This document shows, in pieces, positions 1 to 7,849 of a DNA stretch of 9,459 bases. The DNA lies in assembly GCA_022865865.1 (NCBI GenBank), contig JALHTN010000160.1:1-9459 (forward strand), read 5' to 3'. A model generated the notes under the pieces. The model ran no database searches. It was not told the origin of the DNA and worked only from the letters and a program-made list of their open reading frames with translations. A program made the translations under genes and the position numbers. The stretch's first letter is position 1. Each line of letters begins with the position of its first letter. The stretch is from Anaerolineales bacterium (GTDB lineage Bacteria; Chloroflexota; Anaerolineae; Anaerolineales; UBA4823).

Positions 1-1028
1 CTGCCACCATAACTGATGAACGGTAATGGTAAACCGGTAGCTGGAATCATGCGCAAGTTGACCCCGATGTTGACCATGGCTTGAAAGGCAACCAGCGTAG
101 CGACACCATAACAAATTAATGCGCCATAAGTATCGCGTGCCAGGCGCGCAGCCCGTAGAATCCGATAAATCACGAATAGTAATAAGCCAATAACGATCAC
201 AGTTCCAATAAATCCAAATTCCTCTGCCATTGCAGAGAAAATAAAATCAGAATGGCGCACTTTTAGAAAGCGGAGCTGAACCTGGGTGCCCAGGTTGTAC
301 CCTTTTCCTAACCAACCACCAGACCCGATGCTGATCAACGCTTGCTGGATATTATAGATGTCACCATGCCGGGCACTCGGGTCAGGGAAAATGAAATTTA
401 AGATGCGGTTTTGCTGGTATTCAGCCAGCAGGGGATAACTAATGATCGGGATAATAATTCCCACTGCAGCGAATGCAGCCAGCATTTTCAAGTTAAGACC
501 ACTGGCCCATAATAGGGTGAACCAGATTACCAGGATAACGATGGATGTGCCCAGGTTGGGCTGCAAAATGATCCACAAGACGATACCCATGGTCAATAAT
601 AAACTGCGAAATATGGTGCGCGGATCATTAACGCGGCCCATATAACGCGAGAAGAATTCAGCCAATGCTAATATGATGATGATTTTTGCAAGTTCTGAGG
701 GCTGAATATCGAAGTATGTCGTCTCAAACCAGCGAGCAGATCCAAAAATTGCTTGGCCCACCACGTAAAGCACCCCTAAGAGCCCAGCCATCCCATAATA
801 AAGTATCCTGTTGAGGGAAGCCCAAAGACGATAATCAATGGCGGTTGTAATCAGGATTACCCCAAATCCGATGATCACGAAGATTGCCTGGCGCTGGTCG
901 TATCCAGCCAGGGTAATATTTCCAGCAATGGCAGATCGGATCATGGCAATGCTGAAAATACTTAGGATTGCTACCGCGCCGAGAAGCCAGAAATCGAAAT
1001 ACCGCCAAGTGGTTCTTACATCACTCAT
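1..1028 (-). CDS. rodA: RodA, SEDS peptidoglycan glycosyltransferase (3' end cut off)
   Basis: Polytopic membrane enzyme that polymerises lipid II into glycan strands during elongation, working with PBP2. My translation gives 342 complete codons, and the stop lies beyond the left edge; relatives are about 370-400 residues. Seen: an N-terminal TTWRYFDFWLL segment leading into the first membrane helix, many further hydrophobic helices, GSARWF (96-101), IQPSELAK (108-115), QPNLGTS (156-162), GSGGWLGKG, and RHSDFIF with Asp261, which aligns with the catalytic Asp of the family (Asp262 in E. coli RodA). The last visible residues are PFISYGG, the C-terminal family signature. The ATG overlaps the minE stop as ATGA (1025-1028), indicating translational coupling. 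Oddity: the usual QPDLGT reads QPNLGT. FtsW is the alternative, but the elongasome neighbours favour RodA. Confidence 0.93.
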   Translation of the reverse strand, partial: MSDVRTTWRYFDFWLLGAVAILSIFSIAMIRSAIAGNITLAGYDQRQAIFVIIGFGVILITTAIDYRLWASLNRILYYGMAGLLGVLYVVGQAIFGSARWFETTYFDIQPSELAKIIIILALAEFFSRYMGRVNDPRTIFRSLLLTMGIVLWIILQPNLGTSIVILVIWFTLLWASGLNLKMLAAFAAVGIIIPIISYPLLAEYQQNRILNFIFPDPSARHGDIYNIQQALISIGSGGWLGKGYNLGTQVQLRFLKVRHSDFIFSAMAEEFGFIGTVIVIGLLLFVIYRILRAARLARDTYGALICYGVATLVAFQAMVNIGVNLRMIPATGLPLPFISYGG

Positions 1029-1303
1029 ACATGCTTTCGACTTCGTCTCCTGCCTGAGGAGTTGATTGGGATATCAGCGATCAGGCGTTGTTGGCGGCCA
1101 TCCTGGGTCATTTCAATGCGTACCGCGCTGGGGTCAATTTCGACGTGTCTCGATAACACCTCGATCAATTCGTCTTTTAAAGTCTCCAGAGTGCCGGGAT
1201 TCAAATCAATCCGGTCATGGATTAACACTAATTTCAGCCGTTCTTTCGCCTTCTGTGCGCTGGGCTTTTCTCTTCCCAGGATCCGGTCGAGGAAGGTACT
1301 CAT
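1025..1303 (-). CDS. minE: MinE, cell division topological specificity factor
   Basis: MinE stimulates MinD ATPase on the membrane and drives the Min oscillation or gradient that keeps MinCD away from midcell. The preferred product is 92 aa. Residues 1-10 (MSTFLDRILG) match the membrane-binding N-terminus, residues 17-31 (QKAKERLKLVLIHDR) the MinD-contact segment, and residues 54-80 (EIDPSAVRIEM then QRLIADIPI) the beta-rich dimerisation domain. A basic tail, RRRSRKHV, closes the protein. Start choice: AGGAGG lies at 1312-1317 with 8 nt to the ATG at 1303, whereas a GTG at 1312 (three codons longer) would overlap that Shine-Dalgarno sequence. With the ATG, minE begins one base after the minD stop. 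Its own stop overlaps the rodA start. Confidence 0.95.
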   Translation of the reverse strand: MSTFLDRILGREKPSAQKAKERLKLVLIHDRIDLNPGTLETLKDELIEVLSRHVEIDPSAVRIEMTQDGRQQRLIADIPINSSGRRRSRKHV

Positions 1304-1304
1304 A

Positions 1305-2108
1305 TCAGTCACCTCCTGAACGCACTATGCGAGAGATACGTCCGAAGAAGCCATTTCTGTCCTCTAAACTCATGAACGGTACAACTTTTCCCTCTATCCT
1401 GGAAGCGATATTACGAAATGCCTGTCCAGCCTGGCTTTTTCCATCAAGGACGATAGGAGTACCCCGGTTGGTGCTTAAGATCACTTTATCATCCTCAGGC
1501 ACAATACCAATTAATTCCACCGCTAATAATTCAAGTACATCATCTGGAGAGAGCATATCCTCCCGCTTGACCATCTCCGGTTTTAACCGGTTGAGGACCA
1601 AACGGGCGGGGCCTTTTTCTTCTGCTTCGATTAGGCCGATAATCCGATCAGCATCACGGACAGCGGAAATTTCCGGATTGGTGATCACCACGATATAATC
1701 TGCTGGTGCAATTGCATTGCGGAATCCACGTTCAATACCGGCTGGGGAATCGATCAAGATCCACTCGCTTTCATCTCTAAGATCATCGATCAGTCTTACC
1801 ATGTCGCTGGGGGAAACTGCTGTTTTATCCCGGGTTTGAGCAGCCGGGATTAAGAAAAGATTTGGCAGCCTTTTATCACGGATCATCGCCTGGCGCAAGC
1901 GACAGCGTCCTTCAATGACATCTACCAGATCATAAACAATCCGATTTTCAAGTCCCAGGACCACATCCAGATTTCGCAGGCCAATATCCGCGTCAATACA
2001 GACCACACGGGCACCATCAACAGCCAAAGCGGTGGCGATATTCGCCGTGGCAGTCGTTTTTCCAACCCCACCTTTGCCTGAGGTTATCGTGATCACTTTA
2101 TTGGCCAT
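1305..2108 (-). CDS. minD: MinD, septum-site determining ATPase
   Basis: ParA/MinD-family ATPase that binds the membrane when ATP-bound, recruits MinC to block FtsZ assembly near the poles, and is released by MinE. 267 aa, normal for the family. Seen: deviant Walker A GKGGVGKTT (11-19) with signature Lys12 and P-loop Lys17; CIDADIGLRNLD (37-48), the switch I/Walker A' region; ILIDSPAG (117-124), the Walker B strand with Asp120; and a C-terminal amphipathic segment FFGRISRIV (254-262), the membrane-targeting sequence. The start is firm: the codon just before the ATG is an in-frame TAA, and GAGGGAG lies a few bases upstream. It sits 54 bp after minC and 1 bp before minE. Confidence 0.97.
   Translation of the reverse strand: MANKVITITSGKGGVGKTTATANIATALAVDGARVVCIDADIGLRNLDVVLGLENRIVYDLVDVIEGRCRLRQAMIRDKRLPNLFLIPAAQTRDKTAVSPSDMVRLIDDLRDESEWILIDSPAGIERGFRNAIAPADYIVVITNPEISAVRDADRIIGLIEAEEKGPARLVLNRLKPEMVKREDMLSPDDVLELLAVELIGIVPEDDKVILSTNRGTPIVLDGKSQAGQAFRNIASRIEGKVVPFMSLEDRNGFFGRISRIVRSGGD
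1312..1317 (-). promoter_or_regulatory. Ribosome binding site that decides the minE start
   Basis: AGGAGG on the minus strand, inside the last codons of minD, 8 nt before the ATG at 1303. It is a full anti-16S match at ideal spacing and argues against the upstream GTG at 1310-1312 as start. Confidence 0.85.
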
Positions 2109-2162
2109 TTATCTCCCTCAGCATACTTCCATTAATCCTTCTTCCAGATGTGCCAGTTTCAT

Positions 2163-2837
2163 TTAGGGTTTCCAGGGTATAGCCACGACCTGTCCATCGA
2201 CGATGCGTGCCATTTCAGGTTGGGGTTTTCCTCGTCTTTTTGGTGTTGTCGCGATATGGTCTGAGATACGTAGCTGGGTCGGAGCCAGGTCCATCGCACA
2301 CACAACCGCATCTTGATTGCCTTCTGCTCCAGCGTGAACCATGCCTCTCAAGTGACCCCAAACCACGATATCACCACCTGCGACAATCTCGCAGCCCGGG
2401 TTTACATCACCGATAACAACCACATGTCCCGTATTCTTGATGCTAAAACCAGATCTAAGCGTCCGGCGGATCAGCACCGCTTCCTCACCCGTCAAGGCCG
2501 TATCGATGGAATGGGCGGTTCGCTCAGGGATGGGCTTGTTGATTCGAGTTGCTAATCCAAGTGATTGTGCATTTTGCTGAGTGATTAGTGAATTGCTCAG
2601 GATCGCCCAAAGAGCTAAACCATCATCCGTAAGCATATCCCGGAGCTGGCCTAATTCCGCGGCTCGGATGTTGTGATTCCCAACATCGAGAATCAAGCGT
2701 CCACCCTGCAGGAATTCAGATTGCTCCTTAATTTGCTCTTGTAGTGCGGCTTTTGCATCCGGCCAATCATCATCACGAACGGTGATCAACAACCCCTCGC
2801 GGATGCCCTTGATTTTCACCTTGGCATGCTCATCCAT
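2163..2837 (-). CDS. minC: MinC, septum-site determining inhibitor of FtsZ
   Basis: MinC antagonises FtsZ polymers and is positioned by MinD. 224 aa, normal length. The N-terminal domain (about 7-100) has weak family features. The C-terminal right-handed beta-helix domain (about 118-192) is clear: EEAVLIRRTLRSGF, then GHVVVIGDVNPG (137-148), AGGDIVVWGHLRG (153-165), VHAG, and a final PTQLRISD. This domain dimerises and binds MinD. The tail (193-224), with KRRGKPQPEMARIVDG, is as in other MinC proteins. The ATG has no convincing Shine-Dalgarno sequence (the leader reads CCGATAAAAATT), so initiation may be modest. It is first of the three min genes, 87 bp after mrdA, and has a candidate promoter in that gap. 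Confidence 0.95.
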   Translation of the reverse strand: MDEHAKVKIKGIREGLLITVRDDDWPDAKAALQEQIKEQSEFLQGGRLILDVGNHNIRAAELGQLRDMLTDDGLALWAILSNSLITQQNAQSLGLATRINKPIPERTAHSIDTALTGEEAVLIRRTLRSGFSIKNTGHVVVIGDVNPGCEIVAGGDIVVWGHLRGMVHAGAEGNQDAVVCAMDLAPTQLRISDHIATTPKRRGKPQPEMARIVDGQVVAIPWKP

Positions 2838-2908
2838 AATTTTTATCGGTAAAGGTCGAACCAGGCGTATTTTGTTAGAATCCGAAATCCTGCGTAAGTT
2901 TGAAATTG

Positions 2909-2917
2909 ATTATAGCA
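2909..2917 (-). promoter_or_regulatory. Candidate internal promoter for minCDE-rodA (extended -10)
   Basis: Reading the minus strand, TGC followed by a perfect TATAAT box lies just past the mrdA stop, which would start transcription near 2902, about 65 nt before minC. No good -35 box is seen, but an extended -10 can act without one. It would let the min genes and rodA be expressed apart from mreBCD. Motif only; not proven. Confidence 0.5.
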
Positions 2918-2924
2918 TGATCTA

Positions 2925-5009
2925 TTAGGGATTTTCCGCAGCAATGTCCCCGGCTTTTATCTCGAAATATGCCTCTAAAAGCTGTCTCACAATAGGGCCT
3001 GCTACTGAGGCACCCTCACCACCGTTGTAGACAAAAGCGACCACTGCGATTTCAGGATCTTCATAGGGAGCATAGGCTGTCGTCCAGGCATGTGTGGGCC
3101 AGTTGCCGGGAATGCATAAATTCTTGTCATTTGCATATTTGTCGCAGTACTCTGCAGTACCGGTTTTTCCCGCCACAGAAATGTTGACATTCTCAAATTC
3201 AGCGGTTAATGTGCCGTTAAGAACTGCCTGGCGCATGCCTTCTTGGACTTTCTCAATTACCCAAGGTTCAACGATTGTCTTTTCTCCCGTCAATTTGCTT
3301 TCGCAACCCCCAGGACTGCTGGGATCATCAAAGATATCAATCACTGGATCTGTTGTTATATCTCGGATTTGATCGGGTAAGAACGATTTGATCACATTTC
3401 CGTCACTATCAAGGATTTCTTGCAGGATCGTCGGGCGCATTAAGGCGCCATCATTAGCAATTGTAGAAGCGGATAACAAAACCTGAAGGGGTGTGGCAAT
3501 CACAAAACCCTGGCCTACACTGGCGATATATGTATCTCCGCTTGACCAATTTTCACCTTGAGTGATGCGCTTCCAAGTTGGATCGGGGATCAAACCATCC
3601 TCAACTAAGGGGAGTTCGATGCCAGGTAAATCACCATATCCGAGCGCGCGTGCATAAGTGCCCAAACGACAAATACCCAATCCTTCGGGTATTTCATCCT
3701 GGTAGCCACCACCCAGTTTGTAAAAATACACATTGCTGGAATTCGCTAAACCGTTAACGAAATCGATCTCACCGAAACCAGCGTCATTCCAGTCGATAAA
3801 TTCTCGCGAGCGAGGATTGAGTTCATTAGCGGAAAATTTTTCCTCGATCACGATTTTGGGCGGTGCTTCTATGATTTGTTCTGGGGTAACAACCCCCTCA
3901 TTTAAAGCACCGACTGCGGTTACCAATTTGAATACCGAACCGGCGGGAAGTTCGTCTCCGACCGCATGATTGAGCATTGGATTGCGTTCGTCCTTGGAAA
4001 GCTGCTCAAAGTAATACTGTGGGATGACCCTCGCCATGCGGTTGTTCTCGTAGCTAGGGTAAGAAACCATGGCCAGGATTTCACCCGTTTTCGGGTTAAG
4101 TGCGATCACCACACCGCTGTTCATGCGCATCTCGTCAAAATAAGCATTCCATTCGTCCATCTCACGGGTCAGGATTGACTCGGCCGCGCTTTGCAGGCGT
4201 GAATCGATGGTCAATCTCAGGTTGAGACCGGGTGTTGGATCGACAGGCGGCGTAACGTCACGTAAGATCTGTCCACCGACATCGACCTCAACCAATCGCT
4301 CACCGTTTCGCCCACTGAGAATGCTTTGAAAATATCTTTCAATACCCGCATAACCAACCTTATCCCGGTTGGGAACGAAATTGCGATCTAGATAATATTC
4401 TTCCTCTGCAGCGGAGATTGGTCCCATAAAACCAATAATGCCTGCGGTTAAAGAACCGGTGGGATAATCTCGCACAGATTCGATTTCGATATCTACACCT
4501 GGCAAATCAACGGCATTTTCTTTGATGATCATGGCGGTAGTTCGGTCGACATTACACTTGATCCGTACAGGTGTATATGGCGCTGTGGTTTCACCGTACT
4601 CGACAATTTGCGCGATTCCATGTTCAGATCGGCAGGGAACATAAGGATTTTCGATCGAAACCTCGTTCAAATTGATGGGCACATTGACCATCTCATTGAT
4701 CTGGCGGTATATCTCTTGGATCTCGCCAAGATCATCCGGGAGATCGGCAGGAATAATGACCACGTTGTAGGCGGGTATGTTTTGGGCTAAGATGTAATCA
4801 TTGCGGTCGAATACAATTCCCCGCTGGGTTGGTAAATTAATCTTACTGATCCGGTTTTCTTCAGCCAGGGTGACCCATTCAGAATTCTGCAAGATCTGTA
4901 AGCTGAATAAACGTGCTATATAGATCAGGAAAATACCCGCGATAGCGAGTCCGAACACAAGGATCCGCCATACCTGGATATTGTTGGAGAGATTGGCACT
5001 ACTGTTCAT
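2925..5009 (-). CDS. mrdA: Penicillin-binding protein 2 (class B PBP, D,D-transpeptidase of elongation)
   Basis: Membrane-anchored transpeptidase that cross-links the peptidoglycan made by RodA. 694 aa. Seen in order: one N-terminal membrane helix (about 15-40); the pedestal/dimerisation domain beginning with QRGIVFDRN (62-70); and the transpeptidase domain with all three catalytic motifs, SVFK with nucleophile Ser358 (358-361), SSN (424-426) and KTG (615-617). IVEYGETTAPYTPVRI and GYAGIERYFQ are also typical of the family. The protein has six cysteines (126, 152, 447, 569, 622, 632), all outside the membrane, which could form disulfides. The start has only a weak upstream AGGA. The gene stops with tandem TAA TAG, 87 bp before minC. 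PBP2 of this neighbourhood is also called pbpA in Gram-positives. Confidence 0.96.
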   Translation of the reverse strand: MNSSANLSNNIQVWRILVFGLAIAGIFLIYIARLFSLQILQNSEWVTLAEENRISKINLPTQRGIVFDRNDYILAQNIPAYNVVIIPADLPDDLGEIQEIYRQINEMVNVPINLNEVSIENPYVPCRSEHGIAQIVEYGETTAPYTPVRIKCNVDRTTAMIIKENAVDLPGVDIEIESVRDYPTGSLTAGIIGFMGPISAAEEEYYLDRNFVPNRDKVGYAGIERYFQSILSGRNGERLVEVDVGGQILRDVTPPVDPTPGLNLRLTIDSRLQSAAESILTREMDEWNAYFDEMRMNSGVVIALNPKTGEILAMVSYPSYENNRMARVIPQYYFEQLSKDERNPMLNHAVGDELPAGSVFKLVTAVGALNEGVVTPEQIIEAPPKIVIEEKFSANELNPRSREFIDWNDAGFGEIDFVNGLANSSNVYFYKLGGGYQDEIPEGLGICRLGTYARALGYGDLPGIELPLVEDGLIPDPTWKRITQGENWSSGDTYIASVGQGFVIATPLQVLLSASTIANDGALMRPTILQEILDSDGNVIKSFLPDQIRDITTDPVIDIFDDPSSPGGCESKLTGEKTIVEPWVIEKVQEGMRQAVLNGTLTAEFENVNISVAGKTGTAEYCDKYANDKNLCIPGNWPTHAWTTAYAPYEDPEIAVVAFVYNGGEGASVAGPIVRQLLEAYFEIKAGDIAAENP

Positions 5010-5080
5010 TTCCTAACCAGGCACCTTTACCTGGAAAAAACCACCACTGACGAAACTTTTCAAAGAATTATTGCTTATGG

Positions 5081-5581
5081 TCAAATCTCTATTGCTTCAG
5101 GATAGAGCCAATTGGCCAAATCCCCGATCAATGCGTAGATAGGGATCGCAAGCAGCAGATTTAATAGGACACTCGGAATGGTGATCAAGTAAAAAGCCTC
5201 AATCAATGGTATCGGAGTTCCATTTATTACCAGCACGGCAATTGTGATAATCTGTGAGATCAAGGTTGCTAACACCGTGGCCGTGATCATCGCCAGCAGG
5301 GGACGTTGCCAGAATATCCGGCGCATGTAAATCGCTACACCAGTTATCACCACGTAGGTGGGTATGATCGCGATGGCTGGAACCGCTGTCGCCAGGCTTG
5401 CTAATACACCGGCGATGATTCCCCAATGCCAGGCTGTGGTGACCCTTTCCTGAACTGCCCAAGCTACAACAATTAACAAGACCAGGTCAGTTGTGCCATA
5501 CAGCAGTTGAACCTGGCTGAAAACTGCCGATTGGACAATCACCATCAAACCCAGAATTGGAATTGCCAGCAAGATCGCCAT
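5081..5581 (-). CDS. mreD: MreD, rod shape-determining membrane protein
   Basis: Small integral membrane protein of the elongasome that works with MreC to control PBP2-RodA. 166 aa, the usual size. Almost the whole chain is hydrophobic, with about five or six membrane helices (roughly 2-22, 31-45, 52-68, 70-86, 94-118 and 130-154), and it ends in GDLANWLYPEAIEI, which resembles the family C-terminus. Sequence conservation in MreD is low, so the call rests on hydropathy, length and position between mreC and mrdA. The Shine-Dalgarno is weak (GGTGTAGA before the ATG). Gaps are 67 bp after mreC and 71 bp before mrdA. Confidence 0.92.
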   Translation of the reverse strand: MAILLAIPILGLMVIVQSAVFSQVQLLYGTTDLVLLIVVAWAVQERVTTAWHWGIIAGVLASLATAVPAIAIIPTYVVITGVAIYMRRIFWQRPLLAMITATVLATLISQIITIAVLVINGTPIPLIEAFYLITIPSVLLNLLLAIPIYALIGDLANWLYPEAIEI

Positions 5582-5648
5582 TCTACACCATCAAAAAAAC
5601 CTTTTTTAGCTAATTCACCGGATTCTAATGATCCCAATCGTATAAATT

Positions 5649-6491
5649 TCAGGGAGCTTCGACGGTGGGGATCAGCGGTGCGATATTCACGGACTTAAAA
5701 TTGACAATTACCAAGACGATTTCGAGCTGCGAGAAATCTACCACTGGTTCAATCGAAGCCGTTTGAAACAGCTCCACCGGTCGCTGGCGCACCCCACTAA
5801 TTTGCCCGATCAACATATCTGGTGGATAGTTACCACCTAATCCTGAAGTAAGGACCAGGTCACCGGATTGAATTTTGGCGTCCTGCGGAATCGCTTCAAT
5901 CGCAATATCACCGGTAATCGATCCTTGCAGCAAACCTTCAGCGCCTGAGGGTTGGATGCGTACATTGATCGCAGTGTCGGGATCGGTGATCAATTGGACT
6001 CGCGCTCCATCTGCTGTTACTGCCGCAACCCGTCCTACTAATCCTTGTGAGGAAACAACCGGCATGCCCCGGCGCAAGCCATCATCAGATCCCCGGTTGA
6101 TGATTACATAGTGCAAAAAGGGGCTGATATCTCGTCCGATGACTGCCGCAGTTATGTATTCATTCTCGGAATGGGTCCGCGCAAAATCTAATAAAGCTGA
6201 GAGGATCTCTATTTCAGAATTTTCTTGCTGCAGCTCGATAATTTGTGATTGCAGGCGAGCGACCTCAGCTTCTAATTGATCGTTGAGTTGGGACAATCTG
6301 GCCACATCCCGAGGTGCGGTCATGAAATCCCTGATCGCCAGATAGCGGCTGGCTAACCAGGTTTGTGCTGTTATGAATGGAGAAAAAGCAAATCGGGAAA
6401 TGGGGGTAAGGTATCCACTTAAGGCAAGCAGGAGGATACTAATGATTAAAATCGCTAAAGCAGCGGTTTGAAAGGTACGTGGTAGATTCAT
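5649..6491 (-). CDS. mreC: MreC, rod shape-determining scaffold protein
   Basis: Bitopic protein that links cytoplasmic MreB to PBP2 and activates the elongation synthase. 280 aa, normal length. Seen: a short cytoplasmic N-terminus, one membrane helix (about 9-28), a coiled coil (about 63-106, rich in Leu, Glu and Gln) and the extracytoplasmic beta domain (about 112-265). The beta domain has family signatures INRGSDDGLRRGMPVV, QGLVGRVAAV, TSGLGGNYPPDMLIG (215-229) and VDFSQLEIVLVI (251-262). It begins 12 bp after mreB, so both are surely cotranscribed; no strong Shine-Dalgarno is visible, suggesting coupling to mreB translation. Confidence 0.96.
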   Translation of the reverse strand: MNLPRTFQTAALAILIISILLLALSGYLTPISRFAFSPFITAQTWLASRYLAIRDFMTAPRDVARLSQLNDQLEAEVARLQSQIIELQQENSEIEILSALLDFARTHSENEYITAAVIGRDISPFLHYVIINRGSDDGLRRGMPVVSSQGLVGRVAAVTADGARVQLITDPDTAINVRIQPSGAEGLLQGSITGDIAIEAIPQDAKIQSGDLVLTSGLGGNYPPDMLIGQISGVRQRPVELFQTASIEPVVDFSQLEIVLVIVNFKSVNIAPLIPTVEAP

Positions 6492-6503
6492 TCGAGATCT
6501 AGC

Positions 6504-7571
6504 TTAGACGTGACGCGTGCTGCCCCGTTCTAACCCAACCAAGAACTGAGCTAAATGATCGTAATCTTCCAGGATCATGCCCGCCCCGCGTACGACGCAG
6601 GTCATCGGATCTTCCGCGACCCACACCCGGATGTGCAGCTCATCACTGAGACGACGGTCCAATCCGCGCAGCAGAGAACCACCTCCTGCCAAAGTAACCC
6701 CAGATTCCATCAAATCGGCGATGATCTCTGGTGGACACTCATCCAGCGCATCTTTGATCGTGTCAATAATCGTCAGCACCGAACCTGAGATTGCTTCTCG
6801 GATCTCGACGGAAGAGACTTCAACAGCTTCTGGTAACCCTGTGACCAGGTTGCGCCCTCGCAGCGTTAGGGTCATCTCTTCTGGCAGGTGGTATGCAGAA
6901 CCAATCGCAATTTTTGATTGTTCTGCCATCCGTTCACCGATTAGCAGATTGTATTTGTTGCGCATATAGTTGACGATATCCTCGTCCATCTCGTCTCCAG
7001 CCACTCGCAGAGAACGAGAGATCACAATCCCTCCCATTGAGAGGGCAGCGACTTCCGTTGTGCCCCCGCCAATATCTACGATCATGCTGCCGCGGATTTC
7101 TGATACGGGTAAGCCAGCTCCAAGGGCGGCCGCAACAGGTTCTTCGATTAATCCTACTTCACGCGCCCCTGCTGACATAGCTGCATCGTATACCGCACGT
7201 TTTTCTACTTCGGTGACTCCTGACGGGATGCCAACCACGACTCGAGGGCGGGGAACAGGCACTATGCTTTGCTGGTGAGCTTTTCCAATGAAATATTCCA
7301 GCATTGCCTCGGTAATCTCAAATTCAGAGATCACCCCATCACGCAGTGGACGGACAGCAATGATGTTGGCCGGAGTTCGTCCGACCATCTCTTTAGCTTC
7401 AGCTCCAATTGCTTTCGGTTCGCGTGTGCGTTTATCAATGGCCACCCAAGAGGGTTCTCTAATGACGATACCCTTGCCGCGCACGCTGACCATGGTGTTG
7501 GCGGTGCCTAAATCTATACCTATGTCGAGTGAAAAAAACCCCAGCAGCCAATTTAGTGGGTTGAAAGCCAA
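6504..7571 (-). CDS. mreB: MreB, actin-like rod shape-determining protein
   Basis: Bacterial actin that forms membrane-bound filaments and orients the wall-elongation complex. 355 aa. Seen: phosphate-1 motif DIGIDLGTANT (16-26); GIPSGVTEVEKRAV (connect-1 region, 114-127); LIEEPVAAALG (141-151), including the catalytic Glu region; phosphate-2 motif VDIGGGTTEVA (165-175); and adenosine motif LAGGGSLLRGL (294-304). Before the core there is a hydrophobic segment, FNPLNWLLGFF (3-13), likely a membrane-targeting element. The start is a TTG at 7569-7571, chosen because AAGGAG lies 7 nt upstream and the reading frame gives the usual short leader. It is first in the minus-strand cluster and diverges from glmS. 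Confidence 0.97.
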   Translation of the reverse strand: MAFNPLNWLLGFFSLDIGIDLGTANTMVSVRGKGIVIREPSWVAIDKRTREPKAIGAEAKEMVGRTPANIIAVRPLRDGVISEFEITEAMLEYFIGKAHQQSIVPVPRPRVVVGIPSGVTEVEKRAVYDAAMSAGAREVGLIEEPVAAALGAGLPVSEIRGSMIVDIGGGTTEVAALSMGGIVISRSLRVAGDEMDEDIVNYMRNKYNLLIGERMAEQSKIAIGSAYHLPEEMTLTLRGRNLVTGLPEAVEVSSVEIREAISGSVLTIIDTIKDALDECPPEIIADLMESGVTLAGGGSLLRGLDRRLSDELHIRVWVAEDPMTCVVRGAGMILEDYDHLAQFLVGLERGSTRHV

Positions 7572-7578
7572 ATAGGGG

Positions 7579-7584
7579 CTCCTT
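7579..7584 (-). promoter_or_regulatory. Ribosome binding site supporting the TTG start of mreB
   Basis: AAGGAG on the minus strand, 7 nt before the TTG codon at 7569-7571. It fixes the non-ATG start. Confidence 0.8.
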
Positions 7585-7671
7585 TGCGAGTGGATTTGAG
7601 GGTGTAAATATCCATACCGGAAACGATTGCGGGTTTACTTAGTATCCTCACACACCATCAAATTCAGCGAA

Positions 7672-7680
7672 ATTATACCA
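7672..7680 (-). promoter_or_regulatory. Candidate promoter of the mre-mrd-min-rodA cluster (extended -10)
   Basis: On the minus strand TGG precedes a perfect TATAAT (7677 down to 7672), an extended -10 element. The predicted start is near 7665, giving a leader of about 95 nt before mreB. No clear -35 box is seen at 16-18 bp spacing (the bases there read CCAAAGG). Motif evidence only. Confidence 0.55.
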
Positions 7681-7769
7681 TTGAACGATTAGTACCTTTG
7701 GTCCAGCGAGTTTTGAGGCTGTTTGCATGCTGGCAGCGATATTAGAAAACCATTCGTTGGGAATCATTG

Positions 7770-7775
7770 TATAAT
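7770..7775 (+). promoter_or_regulatory. Candidate -10 box of the glmS promoter
   Basis: A perfect TATAAT about 80 bp upstream of the ribozyme cleavage site. The predicted start is near 7782, so the primary transcript would carry about 69 nt before the cleavage point. The -35 region is poor (AAACCA at 17 bp spacing). Placement before the ribozyme is what a functional leader requires. Confidence 0.5.
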
Positions 7776-7849
7776 GGGTCCCCCGATTGAATTTTCAACC
7801 AGGAGGTGGCTCGCTTCATATAAATACACATAAATATCGAGGGAAGACC

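Noticed and set aside
1066..1698. 210-codon open frame on the plus strand
   Set aside because: It lies antisense to minE and minD, which have full family motifs; its protein has no recognisable features and is rich in Ser, Arg and Pro as antisense shadows often are.
2124..2138. Four-codon frame ATG GAA GTA TGC TGA between minC and minD with an AAGGA ahead of it
   Set aside because: Too short to judge and within 20 nt of the minD start; expected by chance.
5017..5034. CCAGG/CCTGG hairpin upstream of mrdA
   Set aside because: Only 5 bp with an 8-nt loop, and the T-run precedes it on the transcribed strand, so it is not a terminator; a role in mrdA translation cannot be supported.
5593..5606. 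A-run, CC, T-run resembling a terminator between mreC and mreD
   Set aside because: The A:T arms leave a 2-nt loop and no GC stem, and it lies inside a clear operon; it cannot form a terminator hairpin.
6577..6969. 130-codon open frame on the plus strand
   Set aside because: Antisense to mreB with no ribosome binding site or family features.
7801..7824. AGGAGG followed by GTG and a few codons in the glmS leader
   Set aside because: The GTG overlaps the Shine-Dalgarno-like sequence, leaving no spacing, and the frame closes after five codons; it is probably chance.
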